Assembly: GCF_000612665.1 (NCBI RefSeq) | Contig: NZ_HG942047.1 | Location: forward strand, 1-43,913 | Direction of reading: 5' to 3' | Source of the DNA: Neobacillus dielmonensis | GTDB taxonomy: Bacteria > Bacillota > Bacilli > Bacillales > Cytobacillaceae | DNA length: 43,913 nucleotides | Shown: piece by piece, positions 20,090 through 28,404 of the stretch | Numbering within the stretch: position 1 is the stretch's first letter | Layout: every line of letters begins with the position of its first letter | Translations under genes and position numbers: made by a program | The notes under the pieces: generated by a model | What the model saw: the letters and a program-made list of their open reading frames with translations, nothing else | What the model was told of the DNA's origin: nothing | The model's database searches: none

Positions 20090-20530
20090 GTGAGAAAATA
20101 TCAGCTATATTTAATAGAAGATGAATTTGCCACCCATTACTTCGGACGAGAGCGTATATTTTTTCGGCTTTTTCAGGATCAGCAGCAGGCGCGCGGCGAA
20201 CTAGAATATATTATTAATAAACAAATCCATTACATAACGAAGAGATTAGAAGTTTTAAAAATCCATCAATTGATACAAAAACAGTTAGGTAAATTATCTG
20301 GATTTAGAGCTGATCATGGTGCATATACACTTGAATTAAGTGGAAAAATAAGCAGAGCAAAATTAGAGGTGTTCCAAGAGTTAATCACGATTGAGGCACA
20401 AGGGTCCTTTGAAGCAGAAACCGCATTTTTTGAAGTTCTTCGAAAATGCGAGTCTTCCTTCCTGGCAATCGACATGGAACATGAACGGTTTGGCTGGTTG
20501 AAACCGATAAAAGAAAGAAAATTTGTCTAA
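20090..20530 (+). CDS. sirA: SirA (YneE), sporulation inhibitor of replication
   Basis: SirA binds domain I of DnaA and stops new rounds of replication at the onset of sporulation. The 146-residue product has the family N-terminus (YLIEDEFATHYFGRERIFFRLFQD) and C-terminus (FEAETAFFEVLRKC, then ERFGWLKPIKERKFV), and matches the length of the B. subtilis protein. The start is GTG at 20090 with AAGGAGAGG five bases upstream. It stands 77 bases before yneF, in the B. subtilis order. Confidence 0.93.
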   Translation: MRKYQLYLIEDEFATHYFGRERIFFRLFQDQQQARGELEYIINKQIHYITKRLEVLKIHQLIQKQLGKLSGFRADHGAYTLELSGKISRAKLEVFQELITIEAQGSFEAETAFFEVLRKCESSFLAIDMEHERFGWLKPIKERKFV

Positions 20531-20607
20531 TCAAAATGAAATATTGTCTATTTGTGTTTTATTTAGTAAACTGATGTATGTTAGACAACTTGAAGGAGGA
20601 AGTTTTA

Positions 20608-20823
20608 ATGGGTATGTACATTCTAGTTGGTATACTCTGCTTGGCTGCAGGTATAGCGCTAGGATTTTTCATTGCTCGCCGTTATATGATGAGCTATTTA
20701 AAGAAAAATCCGCCAATCAATGAGCAAATGTTAAAAACAATGATGATGCAGATGGGTATGAAGCCATCCCAGAAGAAAATCAATCAAATGATGAATGCGA
20801 TGAACAAGCAGCAATCAAAATAA
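20608..20823 (+). CDS. yneF: YneF, small membrane protein
   Basis: This 71-residue single-pass protein of the UPF0154 type has an N-terminal membrane helix ([20 protein letters not shown]) followed by the strongly conserved cytoplasmic part [19 protein letters not shown] and a methionine-rich amphipathic segment. Function is unknown. I chose the ATG at 20608, seven bases after AAGGAGGA; a longer frame from 20578 would start before that ribosome site. Confidence 0.92.
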   Translation: MGMYILVGILCLAAGIALGFFIARRYMMSYLKKNPPINEQMLKTMMMQMGMKPSQKKINQMMNAMNKQQSK

Positions 20824-20880
20824 ACTGTTTTTTAAATCGTTTATTTTAATGGTTGATTAGCCATAATACCTATTCTTTCA

Positions 20881-20919
20881 AAACCACTTTTTCGCCAAAA
20901 ACGGAAAGGTGGTTTTTTT
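20881..20919 (+). terminator. Terminator after yneF
   Basis: AAACCAC pairs with GTGGTTT around a partly paired interior, followed by a seven-T run. Confidence 0.85.
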
Positions 20920-20995
20920 ATTTTACCGCTAGTGACTGTGAGGGTGTAATTTTTTACTATTTTCAATCTTTATTATTTTATAAACATTTGATAAA

Positions 20996-21046
20996 ATGAA
21001 GCCTTGACGGAGAAAATTAGGGCTTCTTTTTAGTCCGCTTAGAAGT
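20996..21046 (+). promoter_or_regulatory. Possible attenuator in the leader of the ABC exporter
   Basis: GAAGCC (20998-21003) pairs with GGCTTC (21021-21026), directly followed by five Ts, the form of an intrinsic terminator, yet no gene ends here and the exporter starts 44 bases later. A CTTCT within the downstream arm can instead pair with AGAAG near 21041-21045, a competing fold. A three-codon frame (ATG AAG CCT TGA) begins at 20996 inside the stem but has no clear ribosome site. Confidence 0.45.
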
Positions 21047-21074
21047 TGACATCTAATGGTTTGGGGGCATGTGA

Positions 21075-22826
21075 ATGAAGGTATTTTTGGAACTGGGCTG
21101 GTTTTTTAAACAAGAGAAAAAGGCATATATATCAGGCGTTTTAATTTTATTATTTGTAGCATTATTGCAATTAGTACCACCTAAGGTCATAGGTATTATC
21201 GCCGATCATATTCATGATCGAACACTGACAAAAGGATTGCTGGCTGAATGGGTGCTGGTTCTTATTGCTTCAGGGCTGGCTATGTACGTCCTGCGTTATT
21301 ACTGGCGTATACAGATTTTTGGCTCTGCCGTGAAGTTAAGCAAAATACTAAGAAATCAGTTATATCATCATTTTACAAAGATGTCTCCTTCGTTTTATCA
21401 AAAGAACAGGATAGGAGATTTGATGGCACACGCCACCAATGACTTGGCAGCTATTCAGCAAACAGCCGGTTCAGGGGTTTTAACACTGGTCGACTCTTTA
21501 TCAACAGGAGGTTTCGTAATTCTGGCGATGGCATTTACCATCAGCTGGAAATTGACTTTGATTTGTTTAATCCCGATGCCGCTGTTGGCCATTTTGACCA
21601 GCTGGTTCGGCACCATGCTCCATAAAAGTTTCTATAAAGCACAGGAAGCCTTCTCTTCCCTCAATGATAAGACCCAAGAAAGCATCATGGGAATCAAGGT
21701 TATCAAAACCTTTGGTCAAGAAAAAGAAGATATAGAAGATTTCCGAAGGCAATCGGAAGATGTGGTGCAAAAAAACATCGTAGTGGCAAAAATTGATTCT
21801 CTCTATGATCCTACCATTTCCATTATCGTGGGCATTTCCTATTTTTTATCCATTGTCTTTGGCGCAAAATATGTCTTAAATGGTGAGTTGACGATTGGGC
21901 AATTAATTTCGTTTACGACTTATTTGGGCTTATTAATCTGGCCGATGCTGGCATTTGGCTGGCTATTTAATATTATGGAACGGGGAAGTGCTTCCTATGA
22001 CCGGGTATCTGCACTACTGAGGGAGAAAGTGGAGATTAAAGACACGGCTAATGCCCTCAATAAAGTACCAGTTGGTGATATTGAATATCAACTCGCGCAG
22101 TTTACCTACCCTGGTGAATCACGGCCAATGTTAAAGGAGATTTATTTTTCGCTAAAAAGAGGAGAAACCCTTGGTATTGTAGGCAAAACAGGAGCCGGGA
22201 AGACGACTTTGTTAAAGCTGCTCATTCGGGAATTTGAAGGCTATCAGGGGAAAATTTTATTTGGCGGCCATCCTTTGCAAGCATACAAATTAGATAGATT
22301 GCGAGAAGCGGTAGGGTATGTGCCGCAGGACCATTTCCTATTTTCAGCGACAGTGGCTGAAAACATTGCCTTCACCAACCCATCCGCAACCAAACAGGAA
22401 ATCGAAACAGCTGCCAAACTGGCAAATATTCATGAGGATATACTTCAATTCACCGACGGATACCAAACAGTGGTCGGGGAACGCGGGGTATCGCTTTCTG
22501 GCGGACAAAAGCAGCGCATATCGATTGCACGGGCACTTCTGATGAATCCGGAAGTTTTGATACTCGATGACTCATTATCGGCTGTGGATGCGAAAACGGA
22601 GGAGGCCATTTTATCTTCGCTGCGGGAAAATCGCGAGGGTAAAACCACCATTATTACTTCTCATCGTTTAAGTGCGATCCAGCATGCGGACCTTATTCTA
22701 GTCATTGATGAGGGCCAAATTATGGAACGGGGCACCCATGAATCGCTTATGGCGGATGCCGGATGGTATAAAGAAATGTATTTACATCAGCAGCTTGAAG
22801 AGCTGGTGGAACATGGAGGACAGTAA
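21075..22826 (+). CDS. ABC exporter subunit, BmrC/YheI-like (degenerate-site half)
   Basis: This 583-residue half transporter has an N-terminal six-helix membrane domain (about 1-310) and a C-terminal nucleotide-binding domain: Walker A GKTGAGKT (370-377), signature LSGGQ (474-478), Walker B VLILDD and the H-loop in TSHRLSA. The residue after the Walker B aspartate is Asp499 where active ABC proteins have Glu, so the site formed by this Walker pair is degenerate. That is the hallmark of one half of a heterodimeric exporter such as B. subtilis BmrC. The partner begins one base after the stop. Substrate is unknown; multidrug export is inferred from the family. Confidence 0.88.
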   Translation: MKVFLELGWFFKQEKKAYISGVLILLFVALLQLVPPKVIGIIADHIHDRTLTKGLLAEWVLVLIASGLAMYVLRYYWRIQIFGSAVKLSKILRNQLYHHFTKMSPSFYQKNRIGDLMAHATNDLAAIQQTAGSGVLTLVDSLSTGGFVILAMAFTISWKLTLICLIPMPLLAILTSWFGTMLHKSFYKAQEAFSSLNDKTQESIMGIKVIKTFGQEKEDIEDFRRQSEDVVQKNIVVAKIDSLYDPTISIIVGISYFLSIVFGAKYVLNGELTIGQLISFTTYLGLLIWPMLAFGWLFNIMERGSASYDRVSALLREKVEIKDTANALNKVPVGDIEYQLAQFTYPGESRPMLKEIYFSLKRGETLGIVGKTGAGKTTLLKLLIREFEGYQGKILFGGHPLQAYKLDRLREAVGYVPQDHFLFSATVAENIAFTNPSATKQEIETAAKLANIHEDILQFTDGYQTVVGERGVSLSGGQKQRISIARALLMNPEVLILDDSLSAVDAKTEEAILSSLRENREGKTTIITSHRLSAIQHADLILVIDEGQIMERGTHESLMADAGWYKEMYLHQQLEELVEHGGQ

Positions 22827-22827
22827 C

Positions 22828-24627
22828 ATGGAAGAAAAAACACAGCTGTCAAATGGCGAACAAAGAAGAGTATTAGTTCGGCTGCTTTCTTATGCCAAAC
22901 CCCATAAGAAAGAAATTGCGATTGCCTTTTTGTTACTGTTGCTAACCACTGTCGGAGATATTGTTCTCCCCCTATTGGTTAAAGTTTTTATTGACGATTA
23001 TTTAACACCAAGGAAGCTTGATTTTACCCCATTGGTCATCCTCGGTTCTACCTATATGGGAATTCAATTTGTTAAAGCAATCCTATTATTTTATCAGCTG
23101 GTGGCGTTTCAAAGAATAGCACTTTACATTATCCAGCAGCTGCGGATCGATGTTTTTGCAAAGGTACAATCTCTAGGATTAAAGTACTTTGATAAAACGC
23201 CCGCTGGCAGTATTGTTTCCCGGGTGACCAATGACACGGAAGCGATTAAAGATATGTTCGTGACGGTCATATCAACGTTTATCCAGAGCGGGGTGTTCCT
23301 TGCGGGTATCTTTATCAGCATGTTTATATTGGATATTAAACTTGGCTTGTTATGTGTGGTCTTAATACCCATATTAATGCTTGTGATTGTTTTATATCGA
23401 AAGTATAGCTCCCGGTACTATTTAGATATGAGGGAAAGACTGAGTCAGCTAAACGCTAAGCTCAGTGAATCGCTTCAGGGCATGTCAATTGTTCAAGTCT
23501 TCCGTCAGGAAAAACGGCTTCGGGCAGAATTTGCCGCCATCAATGAAAAGCATTACGATGCCGGCATGAAAAATATTAAAATCGATGCATTGCTTCTCCG
23601 ACCAGCGATCGACCTGATTTATATTTTTGGCCTTATCATCGTGTTAACTTACTTTGGGATTACCTCTTTTGATACAACGGTAAAAATAGGGGTTATATAC
23701 GCATTTATTAATTACGTTGACCGTTTTTTTGAACCCGTTAACCAGATGATGATGCGGCTTTCATTGTACCAACAAGCAATTGTAGCTGGTTCCCGCGTAT
23801 TTAAATTATTGGATCATGAAGAACTGGCTCCAGCCCAGGAGGAAGAGCAGAAGCAGGAGTTTGCCATTGAAGAAGGGAAAATAGAATTTAACAACGTAAG
23901 CTTTTCCTATGACGGAAAGCGTGATGTGTTAAAAAATATATCCTTTACCGCCAATCCAGGAGAAACGGTGGCATTAGTGGGCCATACAGGAAGCGGAAAA
24001 AGTTCCATCATAAATTTAATGATGCGATTCTATGAATTTGACCGTGGAGAAATTTCGATTGACGGACAATCAATCCGCAGGTTTTCAAAACAGGAATTGA
24101 GAGAAAAGTTAGGGCTGGTCCTGCAGGATCCGTTCTTGTTTTACGGAACAGTAAAAGACAATATTCGTCTCCATCAGAAGACTATGACAGAAGAACAAGT
24201 CGAGGAAGCAGCCAAGTTTGTTCAAGCAAATGCTTTTATTGAAAAACTAGAGAAAGGTTACAATCATAAGGTTGTCGAACGGGGCGCCACTTTTTCGAGC
24301 GGCCAGCGCCAGCTGATTGCTTTTGCCCGAACGATTGCGGCAAATCCCAAAATATTAGTGCTGGATGAAGCAACCGCAAATATTGATACGGAGACAGAAG
24401 AGGCAATTCAAACCGCGTTGGCAAAAATGCGAAAAGGCCGTACCACGATTGCGATTGCCCACCGATTATCAACCATTCAAGATGCAGATTTAATTCTGGT
24501 CCTGCATCAAGGGGAAATCGTGGAACGGGGAACGCACCAAGAGCTGCTCTCGCAACGAGGGCTCTACCATAAAATGTACCTGCTGCAAAATGGTCTCTCT
24601 CAACAGGTAGAGGATCCTATACATTAA
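22828..24627 (+). CDS. ABC exporter subunit, BmrD/YheH-like (catalytic half)
   Basis: This is the partner half transporter, 599 residues. It has a six-helix membrane domain and an NBD with Walker A GHTGSGKS (385-392), signature FSSGQ (489-493) and Walker B LVLDE with the normal catalytic Glu514. The degenerate FSSGQ signature faces the degenerate Walker site of the upstream protein, leaving one fully canonical ATP site made of this Walker pair and the partner's LSGGQ. The ATG at 22828 lies one base past the upstream stop, with GGAGGA seven bases before it; the longer frame from 22705 merely overlaps the first gene. The tight coupling supports equal expression of the two halves. Confidence 0.9.
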   Translation: MEEKTQLSNGEQRRVLVRLLSYAKPHKKEIAIAFLLLLLTTVGDIVLPLLVKVFIDDYLTPRKLDFTPLVILGSTYMGIQFVKAILLFYQLVAFQRIALYIIQQLRIDVFAKVQSLGLKYFDKTPAGSIVSRVTNDTEAIKDMFVTVISTFIQSGVFLAGIFISMFILDIKLGLLCVVLIPILMLVIVLYRKYSSRYYLDMRERLSQLNAKLSESLQGMSIVQVFRQEKRLRAEFAAINEKHYDAGMKNIKIDALLLRPAIDLIYIFGLIIVLTYFGITSFDTTVKIGVIYAFINYVDRFFEPVNQMMMRLSLYQQAIVAGSRVFKLLDHEELAPAQEEEQKQEFAIEEGKIEFNNVSFSYDGKRDVLKNISFTANPGETVALVGHTGSGKSSIINLMMRFYEFDRGEISIDGQSIRRFSKQELREKLGLVLQDPFLFYGTVKDNIRLHQKTMTEEQVEEAAKFVQANAFIEKLEKGYNHKVVERGATFSSGQRQLIAFARTIAANPKILVLDEATANIDTETEEAIQTALAKMRKGRTTIAIAHRLSTIQDADLILVLHQGEIVERGTHQELLSQRGLYHKMYLLQNGLSQQVEDPIH

Positions 24628-24631
24628 TAGA

Positions 24632-24664
24632 AAAAGCCTGTCCAAAATGGAACAGGCTTTTGTA
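24632..24664 (+). terminator. Terminator after the ABC exporter operon
   Basis: The ten-base stem AAAAGCCTGT/ACAGGCTTTT, with a loop of ten bases, ends in Ts. Confidence 0.9.
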
Positions 24665-24691
24665 ATTTGTATAAGTTTCTCTCATAACAGT

Positions 24692-24859
24692 TTAAGAAGT
24701 AACTTTCTCTATATATCTTCGGTTATATTCGTTTATTAGATGATCGAGCTCCTGGCTGTATCGAATAGCCAACGAGGAGGTTAAACCGTTGCTGGTGGCG
24801 ACTTTAATTAATTCAGTTCGCTTGTTTTCTATTAATGCTATTAAATCCTGTTTAATCAC
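24692..24859 (-). CDS. ynzD: Small Spo0E-like aspartyl-phosphate phosphatase (YnzD-type)
   Basis: A 55-residue frame on the minus strand starts at GTG (24859) with GGAAAGG upstream and ends at TAA. Its second half contains the Spo0E family motif SQELDHLINEY. Proteins of this family are helical hairpins that remove the phosphate from Spo0A-P and delay sporulation; the Ser-Gln-Glu-Leu-Asp core is their signature. The position just before ccdA agrees with B. subtilis ynzD as I remember it. It is convergent with the ABC operon. Confidence 0.82.
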   Translation of the reverse strand: MIKQDLIALIENKRTELIKVATSNGLTSSLAIRYSQELDHLINEYNRRYIEKVTS

Positions 24860-25131
24860 GGCCGCTTTCCTTTCCGGAATATCTCCTATAGTGGAAATAA
24901 AATTGGTAAAAAATTGATTCTCCTAAAAGGGAACTGTTTACTAGTATAACCTAAGATGTAAATTATTTCAAAGCCATTTGAGTTGTAATATTCTGTAAAA
25001 TATTGGAGACTTGATGAGGCAAATAAAGCAAGATTATTTTTATCGCGACACAAAATATTCATGCACATCAATATCCTTTCCGCCAATGTTTTGTTAGAAT
25101 GAAAGGGTATCGACTAGGTGGGAGTGTTAAT

Positions 25132-25839
25132 ATGGCAGATGTTAATATATTCTTGGCGCTTGGAGCAGGTTTTTTAAGTTTTATTTCTCCATGCTGCTTG
25201 CCGCTCTATCCAGCATTTTTATCATACATAACCGGAATGTCAGTGGGTGAGCTGAAGAGTGATAATGCGATGCTGCAACGGCGCAGTCTACTGCATACGC
25301 TATTTTTTCTAATTGGATTTTCCGTGATTTTTATTGCGATTGGCTTTGGGACTTCATTCATCGGAGGTTTCTTCCAGGAGTACAGGGATTTAATTCGCCA
25401 ATTGGGTGGGATTTTTATTGTCCTATTTGGCTTGATTATTGTTGGTGTGTTTAAACCGGAGTTCATGATGAAGGATCGCCGTTTTGAATTCAAAAACCGG
25501 CCATCAGGATACTTTGGATCGATATTAATTGGTATGGCATTTGCTGCCGGATGGACACCGTGTACCGGTCCTATTTTGTCATCCGTTATACTGCTTGCAG
25601 CCTCAAATCCAGGTTCAGGTGTTCTTTATATGACTGCCTATTCGCTTGGTTTTGCCATTCCATTCTTCATTCTTTCGTTCTTTGTCGGCAGGATGAAATG
25701 GATTAAAACCCATAGTCAAATGATTATGAAGATTGGCGGCTATATCATGATTGTCATGGGGGTCGTGCTATTCTTTGATTGGATGACAAAAATTATCCAG
25801 ATTTTATCCCCAATATTTGGTGGGTTTACTGGATTTTAA
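25132..25839 (+). CDS. ccdA: Cytochrome c biogenesis protein CcdA
   Basis: CcdA is a six-helix membrane thiol-disulfide carrier that passes electrons from cytoplasmic thioredoxin to extracytoplasmic partners for cytochrome c assembly and spore cortex formation. Both conserved cysteine regions are present: [17 protein letters not shown] at the start and [12 protein letters not shown] in the middle. At 235 residues it equals the B. subtilis length. I chose the ATG at 25132 (MADVNIF) with AGGTGGGAG upstream instead of an in-frame ATG at 25099. It stands alone with a terminator; the response-regulator-like ccdB found next to it in B. subtilis is absent. Confidence 0.93.
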   Translation: MADVNIFLALGAGFLSFISPCCLPLYPAFLSYITGMSVGELKSDNAMLQRRSLLHTLFFLIGFSVIFIAIGFGTSFIGGFFQEYRDLIRQLGGIFIVLFGLIIVGVFKPEFMMKDRRFEFKNRPSGYFGSILIGMAFAAGWTPCTGPILSSVILLAASNPGSGVLYMTAYSLGFAIPFFILSFFVGRMKWIKTHSQMIMKIGGYIMIVMGVVLFFDWMTKIIQILSPIFGGFTGF

Positions 25840-25860
25840 ATGAATTAAGGATTTCCTGTA

Positions 25861-25895
25861 AAAAAACCATTTTAGTAACACTGAAATGGTTTTTT
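25861..25895 (+). terminator. Terminator after ccdA
   Basis: The twelve-base stem AAAAAACCATTT/AAATGGTTTTTT has an eleven-base loop. Confidence 0.9.
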
Positions 25896-26025
25896 CCATA
25901 TCAATATCATTAAGGAATGACATTAACAAAATTGGCAACATTATTATAGTATGTTTCGTTATTCAATTATTAAGTTTTGCGTTATAATGAGAAGGTGAAT
26001 ATTTACTGGTAAGGGAAGATTACTT

Positions 26026-26505
26026 ATGAGTTACATTATTATATCTACCATTGTTGCTGTTTTAATGGGAGTTACGGTCATTTTCGTCCGATTGAAAGCT
26101 TCCAAAAAACCGACTAACGCAAAAAAAATCATTATGCCGCCCATCTTTATGTCAACCGGTGCGTTCATGTATATCATCCCGCAGTTTCGTTTGACGCCGG
26201 CTGAAATAATAGAAGCCATTGTGCTGGGGATGGTTTTTTCAATTTTATTAATTAAAACTTCTAAATTCGAAATTCAAGGAAACGATATTTACTTAAAACG
26301 TTCTAAAGCATTTGTTTTTATCCTGATTGGACTATTAGTCATAAGGGTGGCATTAAAATCTGTCTTAAGCGCAACAATCGATGTAGGGCAATTAAGCGGC
26401 ATGTTCTTCCTGTTGGCATTCAGTATGATTGTCCCTTGGCGTGTGGCCATGTATCGGAACTATATGAAGCTGCAGAAGGAACTGGATGGACTAAATGTCA
26501 TTTAA
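26026..26505 (+). CDS. ccdC: CcdC-like membrane protein (YneJ)
   Basis: This 159-residue protein has four to five membrane helices: an N-terminal MSYIIISTIVAVLMGVTVIF, then helices around MPPIFMSTGAFMYIIP, AIVLGMVFSILL, FVFILIGLLVIRV and GMFFLLAFSMIVPW. Length and pattern match B. subtilis CcdC (YneJ), encoded near ccdA but not essential for cytochrome c synthesis. The role is unknown. It is convergent with yneK and separated from it by two terminators back to back. Confidence 0.85.
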   Translation: MSYIIISTIVAVLMGVTVIFVRLKASKKPTNAKKIIMPPIFMSTGAFMYIIPQFRLTPAEIIEAIVLGMVFSILLIKTSKFEIQGNDIYLKRSKAFVFILIGLLVIRVALKSVLSATIDVGQLSGMFFLLAFSMIVPWRVAMYRNYMKLQKELDGLNVI

Positions 26506-26510
26506 AGAGG

Positions 26511-26539
26511 ACACTGACCAACTTTGGTCAGTGTTTTTT
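26511..26539 (+). terminator. Terminator after ccdC
   Basis: The ten-base stem ACACTGACCA/TGGTCAGTGT has a four-base loop and six Ts. Confidence 0.93.
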
Positions 26540-26543
26540 AGTG

Positions 26544-26570
26544 AAAAAAACCGCCTCAATGGACGGTTTT
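26544..26570 (-). terminator. Terminator of yneK
   Basis: On the minus strand AAAACCG pairs with CGGTTTT, then more Ts. The 5' arm begins at the yneK stop codon. Confidence 0.75.
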
Positions 26571-26997
26571 AGAATAGGTGTTCATATGGTGTGACGTCAA
26601 TTTTATTTTCAAACAGTTTTTTGCGCAAGAATTTATGATCACGTTTAGGAGTGGCTTGTATATAGCCGCGGATTACTAATTCTTCGGTAATTTTAGGAAC
26701 CTTTTCGTTAACGGCTAGTTCCCCAATTTTGCCTGCGATTTTATGGCGGGCAACGTCCCGGAATAATTCCGGAACAGGGCTGACCAAATCTTCCAGCAAG
26801 GCCTTTTCTTCATCGCCCCATAAATGGCGCGATTGATTCACATAGTATTCTTCCCAATCCATGACGGATTTTCCATCTTCTTTAGGCATCTTTTTTAAAA
26901 ACTTGCGGAACATAAAAAATCCGCCGATGCCCATCATCACGACTAAAAACACAACCCAGAACAGGATAAACCATAAAAACCAACCTTGAAGCTGCAT
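26569..26997 (-). CDS. yneK: YneK, DUF2621 membrane-anchored protein
   Basis: This 142-residue protein has one N-terminal membrane helix (FLWFILFWVVFLVVMMGIGGFFMF, about residues 7-30) and a cytoplasmic domain with DWEEYYVNQSRHLWGDEEKALLEDLV and IVIRGYIQATPKRDHKFL-like blocks. It matches YneK of B. subtilis in size and neighbourhood; function unknown. The ATG at 26997 has an AGGTG site. It is the last gene of the B. subtilis-like block; the next B. subtilis neighbours (cotM, sspP, sspO, citB) are missing here. Confidence 0.85.
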   Translation of the reverse strand: MQLQGWFLWFILFWVVFLVVMMGIGGFFMFRKFLKKMPKEDGKSVMDWEEYYVNQSRHLWGDEEKALLEDLVSPVPELFRDVARHKIAGKIGELAVNEKVPKITEELVIRGYIQATPKRDHKFLRKKLFENKIDVTPYEHLF

Positions 26998-27148
26998 CTA
27001 ATTCACCTACAAAACCTTTTTATACTTCTTTTATTATAGACGGTTTTTCGACGATAAGACAAGTAATTGTCACAAACAGCTTAAGGGGAAGGGGGATAGT
27101 ATTTAAACTAGGCAGAACTTCCTTGAGTTAGTAGAAAGTTGTCGGAAA

Positions 27149-27202
27149 AGTGACAATAAGTGCGTTTTTATTGATTGTCACTATTTTGTATTGTAATATA
27201 GT
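27149..27202 (+). promoter_or_regulatory. selC promoter with overlapping inverted repeat
   Basis: TTGTCA (27175-27180), a 16-base spacer and TATAGT (27197-27202) would start transcription about 30 bases before the tRNA. The perfect inverted repeat AGTGACAAT (27149-27157) and ATTGTCACT (27174-27182) overlaps the -35, and a further ATTGTCAC stands at 27066-27073. This looks like an operator; the cognate factor is unknown. Confidence 0.5.
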
Positions 27203-27238
27203 GTTACAAAAGTTAAAGATAGTCCAAATATCTTATAT

Positions 27239-27335
27239 GGGGCTGAATGGGGTACTGGTGTCCTCCACAGTCTTCAAAACTGCTTGTGACCTGCGTGCCA
27301 GGTCAGGTGGGTTCGATTCCCACGCAGTCCCGCCA
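27239..27335 (+). tRNA. selC: Selenocysteine tRNA, tRNA-Sec (anticodon TCA)
   Basis: This is a 97-base gene with an encoded CCA end. The acceptor stem GGGGCTGA/GCAGTCCC pairs over seven positions (one G-U) with an A-G opposition at the eighth. The D stem is long (TGGGG/CCTCCA type), the anticodon stem CAGT/ACTG holds loop CTTCAAA with anticodon TCA, the extra arm is a perfect seven-pair stem (TGACCTG/CAGGTCA), and the T arm is GTGGG-TTCGATT-CCCAC. Extended D stem, 8+5 acceptor/T architecture, long variable arm and UCA anticodon together define tRNA-Sec, which reads UGA as selenocysteine with SelA, SelB and SelD (not in this window). Confidence 0.93.
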
Positions 27336-27463
27336 ACCTTGATATATCTAAAATTCTGAGGATATTTTAGAAGCTGAGAATAGAAAGTTTTTTTCCCTGA
27401 AATATAAGGAATCTACATAAGTGGACACAAAATGGACACAAGGTTTATACTTACATATTTTTA

Positions 27464-28213
27464 CTACTCAATGAGCTGCTCAAACTGCTGGGCAGCTTCT
27501 TTTTGCATGTTTGGTAACACGTGAGTATATGTGTCCATCGTAATCCCAATTGTCGAATGACCTAATCGTTCTGAAACGATTTTAGGGTGAATACCTTGCT
27601 TTAATAATAAAGTAGCGTGAGTGTGTCTTAAATCATGGTCATCCTCTTTGTTTACCATCTTACGATAAATCCTTGCCGTTTCGGTTGTTGGATTTACTAT
27701 TTCTTTGAGCAACAACTAAATCTAGTTGACCCGCCTGTCTAAATAAAAGTTTTTTTTCTAATTGTTGAGTCAGAGACTTTAAAGTGATTGACCTAATTTC
27801 CCCTGATTTAAGTACATTAAATGTTAATCCCATCTTTTTTATTTCTTGTAAGGATTGTCTGATATGTATGATTTTTTTCACAATTAGTTGCCATTTAACT
27901 GCATCTTTTAAGGTTTTAAAAATTAGCTGGTGGTGATGTTTTACTGATTAATCATGTATTGGTAATACTGAAAGTTCTTTGTGCAGTATTAGGTTTTGCA
28001 TGATTTACAGCCAATCTCACATAGGGAAATTTCACTTGGCTCAAAATATGTCCCTTATCAATTTCAATCAAGTGTTCATTAATGTTTTTCTGCTTCCTTT
28101 TTGGTTTTAAAGCCGCTTTTTCTTCTTTGCTTCCTTTTACCAGTTACGGAGTCCTTTCCAAGGTCAAAAACAACATACCATGAGTTACCATCTTTTTTAA
28201 TTGATCCTAACAT
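27464..28213 (-). pseudogene. Decayed tyrosine-recombinase (integrase) gene next to selC
   Basis: On the minus strand an N-terminal arm-binding piece begins at an ATG (28213; MLGSIKKDGNSWYVVFDLG, ending SGFKTKKEAEKH) and then meets a stop. Shifted frames continue with EHLIEIDKG, NHAKPNTAQRTF, and TLKDAVKWQLIVK, typical of phage/ICE integrases. The last piece (to 27464) is the C-terminal catalytic part with HDLRHTHATLLL, SERLGHSTIGITMDTY and the tyrosine intact. The span is 750 bases against roughly 1150 for a whole gene, so part of the catalytic core is lost as well as the frame. The C-terminus faces the tRNA 3' end, the standard geometry of an element integrated at a tRNA. Confidence 0.88.
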
Positions 28214-28404
28214 TATTAATGTCTCCCTTTTTTAATTCTTTTTTTGATAGTTGGATTAATACCATTGAGCCGCCCCTTACCTTCTCAATTGGTTTTTTTG
28301 CTGATTTTGCTGCCTACTGGGAAACCAGCTTATCATGTTTTGGTTGAAATAGGGGGTGGCGGGGGATCACTTATTTAAATTTTTAAATCGTTAGGAATAC
28401 CATT

